A model generated the notes under the pieces. The model saw only the letters and a program-made list of their open reading frames with translations, had not been told where the DNA came from and searched no databases. DNA of 47,696 bases. Source: Nonomuraea ceibae (GTDB lineage Bacteria > Actinomycetota > Actinomycetes > Streptosporangiales > Streptosporangiaceae). Made by a program: the position numbers and the translations under genes. The stretch lies in contig NZ_JAHKRO010000017.1 in the NCBI RefSeq assembly GCF_019396325.1, positions 1-47,696 of the forward strand. The letters run 5' to 3'. Below are positions 25,154 through 32,766 of this stretch, one piece after another; positions within the stretch are counted from its first letter, which is position 1, and each line of letters opens with the position of its first letter.

Positions 25154-25266
25154 CTCGGGAGGATCCCGAGCGCCTGGGAGTGGCGAGACCGGGCTGCCCT
25201 GGGAGCGGAGGAAGGCTCGCCGAAGGCGACCGCGCGGAGCGCGGCGAAGGCCTTCCGGAGTGGAGG
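25154..25266 (-). ncRNA. Structured 5' leader element, copy 2
   Basis: The minus strand of 25256-25210 repeats the three-way arrangement of copy 1: closing stem GGAAGGC/GCCTTCC with inner hairpins CCGCGC-TCC-GCGCGG and TCGCC-TTC-GGCGA. The proximal hairpin here is CTCGGGA-GGA-TCCCGAG (25154-25170), differing in sequence from copy 1 but in the same place. About 60 of 66 bases of the distal block are identical between copies. It begins 21 bases before the start codon. Confidence 0.5.
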
Positions 25267-25386
25267 GGCTGGCCGGTAGAACACAGGTGGGCGCCGGGAT
25301 CCCCCGATCAGCCCAGGCCGTCCAACCTGGGAATGATGAGCCGGCGGGGGCGGGTGTGCTGGAGCTGCGACCTGGTAGGCGTGCAT

Positions 25387-26331
25387 TCAGGCCAGCTGTT
25401 TCGGGCAGGTCGGGCAGCACCAGGGGTTCGTGCCGTACTCGACGGTTGCGGCTTCCCGCTCGGTGCCCGGCGTGATCGCTTTCTGGCAGAAGCGGCAGTA
25501 CAGGTTGACGTCCGTGCGTCGCATCGCGGGGCGGGCGACGGCGCCGATCCAGGTGCGACGCCAGTCTTGCATCATCTGGTCGAGTTGGTTCGTCCAGCCC
25601 GGCATGCAGGCGTTCAGGCGCGCCTGATGCTCCCGCTTTCCGAGACGCCGCCCGGCCGCGACATGGCACAGCTCGCGTGCCAGCAGGTAGCTCGCGTGCG
25701 AGAGATCCAGCTGGGCGGCGGCCCAGTGCAATATCACGGTCGGTTTCGAGCCGAGCCGTACGGTGGACTGGTCTTCGCCGAGGTCGGCCGTGCGGTAGAT
25801 GACGGCGTGCCGGATCCCGAGGCGTGAGTGCCACTGGCCGCTGGCCTCGACCAGATGCGCCTGTAGGTGAGTGCGGTACCAGTCGATGATGGCCTGGCCA
25901 TCATGGGCCTGGGCGCGCTGGAGGCGAAGCCAGCCGGACGGGCCGGGCTCCAGACGGACCGCCGGCTCGCCGTCGTCATCGTCGACCAGGCGCAGCCGAT
26001 GTGAGCGCCCAAGCCACGGGAACCCCTCCCCGCTCACGAGCTCTTTGATCGGGTGGTCCGGAACCGTCTGACGCGCGAGGCGCACCCGGCGGGCGATCCA
26101 GTTGACCTGGCCCGCGACCACCTCGGTGACCTGCTGCGGGGAGACCCCCGGCGGGATCGCCACGATGACCGAAGCATCACGTTCGACGATCAAGCCGATA
26201 CGGCGGCGGCGCGGGTCGATGCGGACGTGCCACGGCCACGTGGCGGTAAGGGTGTGCAGGCCGCTTTCCACCAATGCGGCAACGGGGTCGGACGTGTCGG
26301 TGGGGATAGCCCCTGCTCGGCTCCGCGTCAC
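25387..26331 (-). CDS. YgjP-like (DUF45) metallopeptidase-fold protein with degenerate active site
   Basis: The 314-residue protein aligns with YgjP/DUF45 metallopeptidases: FPWLGRSHRLRLVDDDDGEP, a WYRTHL helix, and the sequence TVRLGSKPTVILHWAAAQLD, followed by the helix that normally carries HExxH. Here that motif is RELCH (about residues 219-223), so the first zinc ligand His is Arg, while Glu220, His223 and a later His235 remain. The family's RWGS is RLGS. A zinc ribbon with CRFC and CCPTC is added at the C-terminus (about 280-312). It may therefore be a non-catalytic binder rather than a protease. It overlaps the upstream gene by 4 bases. Confidence 0.7.
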   Translation of the reverse strand: MTRSRAGAIPTDTSDPVAALVESGLHTLTATWPWHVRIDPRRRRIGLIVERDASVIVAIPPGVSPQQVTEVVAGQVNWIARRVRLARQTVPDHPIKELVSGEGFPWLGRSHRLRLVDDDDGEPAVRLEPGPSGWLRLQRAQAHDGQAIIDWYRTHLQAHLVEASGQWHSRLGIRHAVIYRTADLGEDQSTVRLGSKPTVILHWAAAQLDLSHASYLLARELCHVAAGRRLGKREHQARLNACMPGWTNQLDQMMQDWRRTWIGAVARPAMRRTDVNLYCRFCQKAITPGTEREAATVEYGTNPWCCPTCPKQLA

Positions 26332-26870
26332 AGCTGTCCGTCCATGTACGCGACGGCCTCGTGGACGCTCACGCCGGTCTCTAGCGCGTACCCGATCGAC
26401 TCCAGCGCGAGCTTCGGCTCGATCGACTGCGTGAGCAGCAATGCGAACAACGCGCTTTGGGTGCTGTCGGCGGCTGAGCGGAAGAGGGTGCCGTGCTGGT
26501 CGACCAGTTCCCTGGCCATCCGCAGTCCGGTCAGCAGGTGGTCAGCCAGCGTGATCGGGTCGGCCGGCAAGTTGCCGACCTCGTGGAAACTGGCGGCGAC
26601 GGAGCGCAGAAACTCGTCGTGGTGCTCGTCTTTCAGGTCGTCGAAGGAGGCATCGGAGCGGTAGCCGTCGAGCATGTCGTAGATGTGCGCGGCGTAGTCG
26701 CGGACGCTGTCACGGGTGCTGCGGTAGGCGGTCGAAGTCCAAGGGCCGACCTGATGCGCGAGGTATGTCCAGGCGATGGCGTCGAGCGCGTTGGTGATGC
26801 TGCCGCCGCGGCTGGCCAGGCATGCCTGGGCGGCCGCGAGAGTCCCGGGAATCCGGTCAGGAAACTTCAT
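26328..26870 (-). CDS. Hypothetical helical protein
   Basis: The 180-residue protein starts at ATG 26870 with AAAGGAA upstream. It is helical throughout (GTLAAAQACLASRGGSITNA, RDSVRDYAAHIYDMLDGYRS, LADHLLTGLRMARELVDQHG, LFALLLTQSIEPKLALESIG). No family is recognised. It overlaps the YgjP-like gene downstream by 4 bases and the end of the frameshifted gene upstream by 14 bases, so the three are co-transcribed. Confidence 0.7.
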   Translation of the reverse strand: MKFPDRIPGTLAAAQACLASRGGSITNALDAIAWTYLAHQVGPWTSTAYRSTRDSVRDYAAHIYDMLDGYRSDASFDDLKDEHHDEFLRSVAASFHEVGNLPADPITLADHLLTGLRMARELVDQHGTLFRSAADSTQSALFALLLTQSIEPKLALESIGYALETGVSVHEAVAYMDGQL

Positions 26871-27251
26871 GGTGTTCCTTTCGGTGGGGCGGTGCGTCAG
26901 GCATGCGCTCGATGTGGGCCCAGATGACGTCGTCGACGGGATCGGGGTCGAAGCCGCGCTTAGCACCGTGGTAGGTGACCTGGTATGTCCCCGGCGTGAC
27001 ATCCACAACGGTGTCGGACCAGTCGAGGGTGGAGGGATCGCCACCGCGCTTCGCCAGCAGCTGCTGGTAGAACGGCCGCTGCGCGGGCGGGCGGCCGCGA
27101 CGAGCGGGCCAAAGCACGTCGCCCAGCCGGCGATGGTGCCGTCGGCCGGGTCGCCGCAGCGGTCCCAGTTGGTGCCGGCCAGTCGCAACGTGCACAACGT
27201 GACGAGGTCAGCGGCGCGCAGCGTGTCTGCGGTGTCGGTGAAGCGGCCCAT
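26857..27251 (-). pseudogene. Hypothetical gene, frameshifted; paralogous tail at 29.7 kb
   Basis: From 27251 one frame reads MGRFTDTADTLRAADLVTLC, continuing TLRLAGTNWDRCGDPADG and ATCFGPLVAAA. Near 27090, in a C/G-rich stretch, the coding signal moves to another frame, reading RPFYQQLLAKRGGDPSTLDW, DVTPGTYQVTYHG and DDVIWAHIERMPDA. Together these make one protein of about 130 residues interrupted by a single indel. The last 45 residues are nearly identical to the small frame at 29651-29818. Function is unknown. Confidence 0.55.
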
Positions 27252-27318
27252 CGTGGTCAGGGACCAGGCTTGGGAATCGGCGGGGGTGAGACGGCGCGCC
27301 GAACATGTTCCTTGTCAC

Positions 27319-28314
27319 TCAGCTGCTCACGCCCAGCATCTCGCCGGGCTGCTCCGCCAAGAAGTACCCCACCCGCGTGTCGATGGCGTGGTAAGTGGAG
27401 GGCTCGACTGGCTCAGTCGGCTTCTGGTCGTTCGGCGTGACCAGGACGTGGACATCCAGGACGCCGCCCAAGGCTCCGTGCCCGGCCATCCAGCCGAGCA
27501 CCTTGTCGGGAAGGTCGTCCGCGACGATCGGGCAATCCGCGTCGCCGAATCTCACCCGGCCGGACGGCCGCTCGCCGTGGACGATCTCCAAACTGAACAG
27601 TTGCATACGCCGGGTGAGAAAGTGCTTCAAGGGGAGAGCGACGCGCGCTGGCCCGACGGGAACAAGGCCGAGTTCCTCACGTACGACGCCGCGGCCGAGC
27701 CATTCGAGATACCAGCGGCCGACAATCCGTCCGAGAGGCCCGTCCTTCGGGTCGTGGAAGACTGTGCTCCCGCCCCTGCCGCAGACGGCAAACTCGGTTC
27801 CCCAGATCGGGGTCAGGAACACCTCGTCGTCCTCGTCGGTGTCGACCTCGAAAGCGCAGCGCACCCACCAGCCCCGATTCGGCTGTCGGCACCTGCGGGG
27901 CAACCAGGCGACAACCTCGACGCTCTGGTTGACCGGGTCCAGATCGATGGCTGCGAAGGTGTTGCCGTCCCGCCCGGCTCGCAGGCTGCGCACGCCCGCG
28001 CGCAGCCTCCGCGCGACACCGCCAGCTCGCTCGGCGAGCAGTTCGACAAGCTCGTACGAGCCGATGTCGAACCGTTCGTCACCGAGCCGGTGCCACACGT
28101 CGCCGAGGTTGACCGAGCCGCCGTCCGGTACATCGTGCAGCATGGGCCACGCCTCGCGCCGCGCCGCCTCCTGCGCGACGATTCCAGCCGCACGCCGGGC
28201 CGCCTCGGCCTTGTGCTGGTCAAGCTGGTCGCGTTCGGCTGGGGTGACGGGCTCGCCAATCAGGTCGCGTTCCCACGCTTTCACAGCCTCGGCGCTGCTG
28301 TCATGCTGATCCAT
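27319..28314 (-). CDS. Hypothetical protein
   Basis: I choose ATG 28314 (GGAAG 10 bases upstream) rather than ATG 28347. The 331-residue protein has a helical N-terminus (ERDQLDQHKAEAARRAAGIV), then a mixed region with FAAIDLDPVNQSVEVVAWLP, RGWWVRCAFEVDTDEDDEVF and ADDLPDKVLGWMAGHGALGG. No transmembrane helices and no catalytic motif are seen. No family is recognised. Confidence 0.65.
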   Translation of the reverse strand: MDQHDSSAEAVKAWERDLIGEPVTPAERDQLDQHKAEAARRAAGIVAQEAARREAWPMLHDVPDGGSVNLGDVWHRLGDERFDIGSYELVELLAERAGGVARRLRAGVRSLRAGRDGNTFAAIDLDPVNQSVEVVAWLPRRCRQPNRGWWVRCAFEVDTDEDDEVFLTPIWGTEFAVCGRGGSTVFHDPKDGPLGRIVGRWYLEWLGRGVVREELGLVPVGPARVALPLKHFLTRRMQLFSLEIVHGERPSGRVRFGDADCPIVADDLPDKVLGWMAGHGALGGVLDVHVLVTPNDQKPTEPVEPSTYHAIDTRVGYFLAEQPGEMLGVSS

Positions 28315-28416
28315 CGGGTTCACTTCCAAGGTGTTCTGCTGGTGCATATTCCGGATGGTGAGGTGCCTGCGTTCGTGCTTGTTGGATGTCGTTGGACGAC
28401 AGAGCGATGGTGGTGG

Positions 28417-28830
28417 TCAGCCGTACCGCATCGACCGACGCTCGAGTCTGCGGCTTCGATCGAGTCGACGACGCTTTGTGTCAGTTCGACGACGGTCGTG
28501 GGGTGATCCCTTCGCATGCGGCACCTCGCCAGCTTCTGCAGGAGCATCGCGGCCCCGCCAGGCATCGCGGGCTGGACGCTCCGCCATGAGCTCGGCGTAG
28601 GGGCGCCAGTTGTCGATCGGCTCTCCGGCGTACCAGCGGCTTTCCTGGTCCCACAAGCGCGCGTAGCTCGTGAGAAGGTCGGTCTCGGCGTCGCGCTTGC
28701 GGTCGTAGCGGCCGCCGATGACGACGCCGGCGGCCGTGGCGTGGGTCCAGTGCCGGGTGCCGGCCCGCACGACCTTCCATGTGGTGGGCGGGTTGGCGGC
28801 GTGCTCATCGGGGCCGGCGAACAGTGTCAT
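28417..28830 (-). CDS. Hypothetical protein, C-terminus possibly frameshifted
   Basis: The 137-residue product starts MTLFAGPDEHAANPPTTWKV, with VIGGRYDRKRDAETDLLTSY and WYAGEPIDNWRPYAELMAER. After about residue 100 it becomes Arg-rich and unlike a normal end. In the next frame a good helical segment (LLQKLARCRMRRDHPTTVVE, LTQSVVDSIEAADS) follows at 28545-28440, which suggests a single-base indel near 28540. It starts 3 bases after the stop of the upstream gene. No family is recognised. Confidence 0.5.
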   Translation of the reverse strand: MTLFAGPDEHAANPPTTWKVVRAGTRHWTHATAAGVVIGGRYDRKRDAETDLLTSYARLWDQESRWYAGEPIDNWRPYAELMAERPARDAWRGRDAPAEAGEVPHAKGSPHDRRRTDTKRRRLDRSRRLERRSMRYG

Positions 28831-28832
28831 GG

Positions 28833-29366
28833 TCAGGCTTCGTTCCAGGCGCGGCTGATCTGGTCGAGAATCCAGCCGTAGTCGGTGGTGTGGTTGCGCA
28901 TCTGGGTGTCGCGCGGCAGGGCCTTCCAGGCATCGGGGTGGATCCAGTGCGGCAGCTGAACGCGGGCCACGGCGAGCCGCATGCCGGGGTCGATGCCGGG
29001 GAAGCCACCGCCGGTGGCGACATGCTTCTCCAACTCGATCGGGTAGACGAGGCCGTGCCGGTCGTCGCCGAACACGGCCTTGTGACGGCGGTCCTCGGCT
29101 AGGGTGTCGCGGATGCTCCGGGCGGCGCGCACGGCCATCTCCGCGAAGTCGCTGCCGGTCGTCACGGCGGCGGAGAAGAGCTTGAGCATGGGCGAGCTGA
29201 CCAGGACTACGCCGCGCTCCGCTTCGGCGTAGTCGTAGAACGGCGGCGCGACGTCGGCCAGCACGTGCGGCCAGTCGCGCGGCCCGAGAACGCTGCCGGT
29301 GCGGCCGAGGCCGTTGTTGCGGAGGGCGGTGTCGAGAGCCTCGTGGCCGTAGATGATGAGTCCCAT
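28833..29366 (-). CDS. Hypothetical protein
   Basis: The 177-residue product begins MGLIIYGHEALDTALRNNGL and contains YDYAEAERGVVLVSSPMLKL, EMAVRAARSIRDTLAEDRRH and ALPRDTQMRNHTTDYGWILD. It is soluble with mixed helices and strands. GGAGG lies 6 bases before the ATG. No family is recognised. It is closely spaced with both neighbours, in one operon. Confidence 0.7.
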   Translation of the reverse strand: MGLIIYGHEALDTALRNNGLGRTGSVLGPRDWPHVLADVAPPFYDYAEAERGVVLVSSPMLKLFSAAVTTGSDFAEMAVRAARSIRDTLAEDRRHKAVFGDDRHGLVYPIELEKHVATGGGFPGIDPGMRLAVARVQLPHWIHPDAWKALPRDTQMRNHTTDYGWILDQISRAWNEA

Positions 29367-29369
29367 GGT

Positions 29370-29624
29370 TCATGCCTCCTGGCGGTGGCTGTAGCGTCCG
29401 AGTTGTCCGGTGGCGGTGTCGGCATGTAGCAGCCGCCGGTAGGCGTTTTGAGCAGGCCGAGGCTTTGGTGGGTCGATACGAATGACGGCACTGTCCGAGC
29501 TGAGGACGAGCGCGCCCGGGCTCTCGAACGCGGCGTTGACCTGGTCCAGGTCGGCGTGGAGGAGGCTGTAGAGGGTGCGGCGGCGCTGTCGTCCTTGGCG
29601 AGCACGCCGAGCATGGCGAGCCAT
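29370..29624 (-). CDS. Small hypothetical protein, likely frameshifted near its start
   Basis: The 84-codon frame has normal codon bias only after about residue 17: TLYSLLHADLDQVNAAFESP, SSDSAVIRIDPPKPRPAQNA. Upstream, a different frame has the GC-rich third positions and reads TLKWLAMLGVLAKDDSAAA. A single indel near 29575 would join them into one protein beginning further upstream. It ends 3 bases before the next start. No family is recognised. Confidence 0.45.
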   Translation of the reverse strand: MARHARRARQGRQRRRTLYSLLHADLDQVNAAFESPGALVLSSDSAVIRIDPPKPRPAQNAYRRLLHADTATGQLGRYSHRQEA

Positions 29625-29650
29625 TTGAGCGTCTTCGTGGGGACAGGGCG

Positions 29651-29818
29651 TCAGAAGCTGCGCTCGATGTGCGCCCAGATCACATCGTCGGCGGAATCGG
29701 GGTCGAAGCCGCGCTCAGCTCCGTGGTAGGTGACCTGGTACGTCCCAGGCGTGACATCCACAACGATGTCGGACCAGTCGAGGGTGGAGGGGCCGCCTGC
29801 GTTCGAGGGTTGCGGCAT
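29651..29818 (-). CDS. Short paralogue of the 26.9 kb tail
   Basis: A 55-residue frame from ATG 29818 holds STLDWSDIVVDVTPGTYQVT and DDVIWAHIERSF, nearly identical to the C-terminal 45 residues of the gene at 26857-27251. The nucleotide match runs over about 140 bases (26900-27040 and 29655-29795) and ends abruptly. It overlaps the end of the 29715-30260 frame in another phase, so it is either a coupled small gene or a recombined tail. Confidence 0.45.
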   Translation of the reverse strand: MPQPSNAGGPSTLDWSDIVVDVTPGTYQVTYHGAERGFDPDSADDVIWAHIERSF

Positions 29819-30260
29819 CACGCGCCGCGAGGGCGGTGCGCCGGCGCTCCTCGATCGCGGTGGCGTCGAACAACGCCATGGCCGCGCAGGTATGGGAGGC
29901 GGGGATCGCGCCGGCGAGCGTCGATTCGGCCCGGCCCGGGCCGCTCGTCTCGATGTGGGCGCTTGCTGTGCAGCCGCACCGGTGAGTGGTGAGGGTGACG
30001 GCGTAGCCGCGGCCGGCGAGGGCGGCGGCGTGGCTGGCGAGGGTGTGGAGAGCGGCGTCGGTCTTGGCGACCGCGGCCGCTCCGGAGGGCTTGGCGGCGC
30101 GGACGGCGAGGTCACGGCGGCGGATTCCGAGGCCGGCGAGGACCTGAGCGAGGGCTGCGGAGTCAGGCTGGTGCGTCAGGGGAAGCTCCAGAGGCGTTGG
30201 GAAGGAGCCTGGCGTGGTCGCGGCTGGGGGCGTGGCGCTCGCATCGGGGTCCTTCGGCAT
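29715..30260 (-). CDS. Hypothetical protein with altered C-terminus
   Basis: The first 150 residues look real: DSAALAQVLAGLGIRRRDLA, AVAKTDAALHTLASHAAALA, GYAVTLTTHRCGCTASAHIE, and HTCAAMALFDATAIEERRRT. Two Cys pairs could bind metal. After RDAATLERR the frame runs out of phase through the duplicated segment, so the true end is uncertain and a frameshift near 29805 may join it to the 29651-29818 tail. No family is recognised. Confidence 0.5.
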   Translation of the reverse strand: MPKDPDASATPPAATTPGSFPTPLELPLTHQPDSAALAQVLAGLGIRRRDLAVRAAKPSGAAAVAKTDAALHTLASHAAALAGRGYAVTLTTHRCGCTASAHIETSGPGRAESTLAGAIPASHTCAAMALFDATAIEERRRTALAARDAATLERRRPLHPRLVRHRCGCHAWDVPGHLPRS

Positions 30261-30627
30261 AGGGCGTGGTCGGGGTTCGGCCGCATGGGCCGGGTCCGCT
30301 CATGCATGGCCCGTACAGGCGAGAGGACGGCTGGCCCGTCCGCTCACGGTGGCGGAAGGGGAGGGTCTCTTCGAGCGCAGCAGGGTACTCGGCGCTGGGC
30401 CTGTATGGGCCGCCGATCCGCTCGGGGCAGCGGCAGCCGGGCGTCGCGCACGCGCCGGAAGCGGTCACCCGCACGGTGTCGGTGCGGGCCGCCCACACTC
30501 CTGCTGACCAGGAGGTGTGACGGCGTCCCCGGGTGTGGCCCCCGTTGGGGTGCCCACACCGTCCGCACCCGCGGGCCAGCTCGGTTGTCGAGGGCATCCG
30601 TGGCCATCGCGACGAGAAGATGGTCAT
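30163..30627 (-). CDS. Small putative zinc-binding protein
   Basis: The first half has clustered Cys typical of small actinobacterial zinc-ribbon proteins: ARGCGRCGHPNGGHTRG and GACATPGCRCPERIGGPY. The second half is Arg/Pro-rich and overlaps the next gene by 98 bases, so the true stop may be earlier if a frameshift is present. Upstream of ATG 30627 there is no strong ribosome binding site. Function is unknown. Confidence 0.4.
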   Translation of the reverse strand: MTIFSSRWPRMPSTTELARGCGRCGHPNGGHTRGRRHTSWSAGVWAARTDTVRVTASGACATPGCRCPERIGGPYRPSAEYPAALEETLPFRHRERTGQPSSRLYGPCMSGPGPCGRTPTTPYAEGPRCERHAPSRDHARLLPNASGASPDAPA

Positions 30628-30724
30628 CGGCGGTGGTTCAGCGGCGCGGCGGGGCCGCGACAGGTCAGGAGAACGTTCATGTCACCAAGCGCTTCCAGCT
30701 AGGGGTGGAGTGTGCCTGGCGAGG

Positions 30725-30976
30725 TCAGAAGTTCGGGGGCGGGTAGGTGCGGGCGCGAAAGTTCCTGAGCTCCATCTCCACCACCTGCATGCTCGGGTGC
30801 TCGCTGAGCTGCTGGACTGAGAGGTCGTGCAGGTAAGCGACGAATGCTTGGTGCCGTTCGAGTTCGAGGCGGTTGATATGGGCGGCTCGATCGCGTGTGC
30901 GGACGCAGATGATGGCGATGGCGAGGGCGGCGAGAGCCAGGAGGGCCGTCGAGGCCAGGAGCACCGGGCCTGTCAT
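30725..30976 (-). CDS. Small single-TM protein
   Basis: An 83-residue protein with one N-terminal transmembrane helix (VLLASTALLALAALAIAIIC) and a helical cytoplasmic part (INRLELERHQAFVAYLHDLS, MQVVEMELRNFRARTY). The ATG overlaps the stop of the upstream small membrane protein by 4 bases, so the two may work together. No family is recognised. Confidence 0.65.
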   Translation of the reverse strand: MTGPVLLASTALLALAALAIAIICVRTRDRAAHINRLELERHQAFVAYLHDLSVQQLSEHPSMQVVEMELRNFRARTYPPPNF

Positions 30977-31185
30977 CCGGCGTTCCTAAAGGTGTGCGGT
31001 TGGACCTCGGCGATGGTCGGTGGGGCCGACGGCAGCGGAACGCAAACGCGGCCCTTCGCGCGCACAGTGATGATGTCCGTGCGCGTGGGGCTGTGACAGA
31101 TGCCTGCGATGATCAAAGCGATGGCGGCGCCTGCCGCTGCGATCAGCAGGGCCGCACGGGTGAGGTCATCGGGTGAGCGGCTCAT
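30973..31185 (-). CDS. Small single-TM protein
   Basis: A 70-residue protein has a short N-terminal segment (SRSPDDLTR), one transmembrane helix (AALLIAAAGAAIALIIAGIC), and a 40-residue extracytoplasmic part with strand-like RTDIITVRAKGRVCVPLP. It overlaps both neighbours. No family is recognised. Confidence 0.65.
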   Translation of the reverse strand: MSRSPDDLTRAALLIAAAGAAIALIIAGICHSPTRTDIITVRAKGRVCVPLPSAPPTIAEVQPHTFRNAG

Positions 31186-31675
31186 GGGCCAGGTTCTCTC
31201 CAGGTCGTTGGCTAGGCACGATCGGCAGCTCGGGCGCCAGCGAGCGCAGCAGCAGCAGCAGCAGCAGATTTTCGGTTGTCAGGCGTTGGTGCTCGAGCGT
31301 CGACAGGCCGGTGCTCGCCCGTATCTCGGCCTCACACATGACGTCCATTTGAGCGGCCCAGAGCAGTTGGCCGAGCTCGGCGCGGTAGCGGCGGATGTCG
31401 TCGATGTAGCGTTGCGGCTCGATGCTCCACCGCGTCGGCGGGTGGGGGAGTGGCGGCGCAGGTGTATGTAGCCGCTGGAGTCCAGCGCCCACGGGCCTCG
31501 AGCGCGTGGCAGTGTGTTGGAGGCGGCGCATGCGGGAGTAGCTGACGAACAGGGGGATGTGTTCGTTGCCTTCCCAGACGCTGCCCTCGCGCCGCAGCCT
31601 GCTCGGTTCCGGGGCGCCGAGCAGGAAGACCGGCCGATGGCCGTCGGCTCGCGGGTGGCCGGGCGGGGCGGCCAC
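31166..31675 (-). CDS. Hypothetical protein with a poly-Leu tract
   Basis: From GTG 31675, 6 bases after the preceding stop, the 169-residue frame begins VAAPPGHPRADGHRPVFLLG and ends with a helical part (YIDDIRRYRAELGQLLWAAQ, LSTLEHQRLTTEN) followed by seven Leu encoded by a perfect (CTG)7 tract (31247-31267), then RSLAPELPIVPSQ. The first 80 residues are low in clear structure. It overlaps the next gene by 20 bases. No family is recognised. Confidence 0.5.
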   Translation of the reverse strand: MAAPPGHPRADGHRPVFLLGAPEPSRLRREGSVWEGNEHIPLFVSYSRMRRLQHTATRSRPVGAGLQRLHTPAPPLPHPPTRWSIEPQRYIDDIRRYRAELGQLLWAAQMDVMCEAEIRASTGLSTLEHQRLTTENLLLLLLLRSLAPELPIVPSQRPGENLAHEPLTR

Positions 31676-31681
31676 GTTGAT

Positions 31682-31897
31682 CTACGCCCCGATCCGCTGC
31701 TCTTCCAGCATGTCGAGGTATCGGCTGTGTTCTTCGGCGCTCATGAGCGCCGCGGCACCGTGGGTGAAGGAGCCTCGTCCGGCGAAGAACTCCTGCCGCT
31801 CACGTTCCCAGCGGCCGCAGGCTTCCATCCGGCGTGCGTGCACTGCCCAGGGCGCCCAGTAGCCGGGCGCTTCCTGCTCGTCGTAGCTGTCCCACAT
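31682..31897 (-). CDS. Small hypothetical protein
   Basis: A 71-residue acidic protein rich in aromatic residues and Glu: MWDSYDEQEAPGYWAPWAVH, then RRMEACGRWERERQEFFAGR and SAEEHSRYLDMLEEQRIG. An AAGGGA precedes the ATG. It is the first gene after leader element A. No family is recognised. Confidence 0.6.
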   Translation of the reverse strand: MWDSYDEQEAPGYWAPWAVHARRMEACGRWERERQEFFAGRGSFTHGAAALMSAEEHSRYLDMLEEQRIGA

Positions 31898-31944
31898 GCC
31901 AGATCCCTTCTGCTGTCCTGTCCCTGCTTGGCTCCGGGAGGTCG

Positions 31945-32055
31945 GGGTGCGGCGCCTGGGTCCAGGCAGCGGCGGATACCGCAGAGGGCGTCATAGCCAC
32001 GGGTTTCGGCCTTGACGCGTGCAGCGGTTCCGCCGCACAACCCAGGAAGGCGCTG
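31945..32055 (-). ncRNA. 5' leader element A (inverted repeat type)
   Basis: This 5' leader lies 48-158 bases before the start of the small gene at 31682-31897. GCGTCATAGCC (about 31988-31998) and GGCCTTGACGC (about 32008-32018) form an inverted repeat with two mismatches around a 9-base spacer. Distal to it is a block ending in CCCAGG, and nearer the gene GCCTGG-GT-CCAGGC (about 31954-31967) makes a hairpin. The same order occurs in elements B (39828-39930) and C (36650-36765). Whether it acts as RNA or DNA is unknown. Confidence 0.45.
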
Positions 32056-32221
32056 CACCCCGGCCGCTTTTCGTCCCGCTTCGTGTGTCGGCGGGCGCGT
32101 CGTTCAGCTCGCCGCAGCGCGGTTGACGCGGGTGAGGCTGTAGTCGGTGCCGAGGTGGGGTTGGCCGCTTTGAGCGTCCGCTGTTCGGGCTTGAGCGCGG
32201 CCCGTGGTTTAGGCTGTGCTG

Positions 32222-32766
32222 TCAGAACAGTGCCTGCTGAGGGTTGAGCTGTTCGGCGATGGTGTCGGCGAACGTGCGCTTACAGCCGGGGCAGGCGTCG
32301 GAGTGCTTGACCTTCTGCCGGGGGGGTCGAGCCTGATGTAACCGATCAGGTCGCCCAGGAGCCTGTCGGCGCGAGCCGCGAAGTAGGCCTCGCCGCGCGG
32401 CTCCGGAAGCACATTGAAGGCCCAGCCGCACTTGCATGCCCAGACGGGAATGGAGCGTTCGTATTCTTCCTGCTTGCGGTTCAGGAAGTGATCGGCCAGT
32501 CCACTGCCGGTGAGAGGTCCAAGGCAGAACTCGCAGGCTCCTGCGTGGTAGAGCTCGGCCAGTTCGGCGAGCACCCAGGCGGGGAACTCCTCTCTGTCGG
32601 GGTCCAGGTAGCCGCGCATGGTCAGGTAGTGGGCGGCGTCCTCCACCGCGGTGCCGAGGGCCGTGAGTCCGCCATGAGCGTCGAGCAGGCCGGGCGGTCG
32701 TTCAAGGACTGGGACGGGGCAGCGATCTCCGTGTAGTTGGCCGCAACCGTCGCACAGGTCAGCCAC
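32222..32766 (-). CDS. Zinc-ribbon-like hypothetical protein, frameshifted at a C7 run
   Basis: From GTG 32766 (overlapping the previous stop by 8 bases) the protein reads VADLCDGCGQLHGDRC, FPAWVLAELAELYHAGACEF, IPVWACKCGWAFNVLP and LLGDLIGYIRLDPP. At a run of seven C (plus-strand G at 32320-32326) the frame breaks. An eighth C would continue it as RQKVKHSDACPGCKRTFADT to the stop at 32222, supplying the CPGC that completes the Cys pairs. As written, the frame runs on to 32209 with a meaningless tail. The protein likely binds zinc. Function is unknown. Confidence 0.6.

Noticed and set aside
26776..28506. Open frame of 576 codons on the plus strand
   Set aside because: It runs antisense to several minus-strand genes that have ribosome binding sites and coupled starts; no family motif is present in it.
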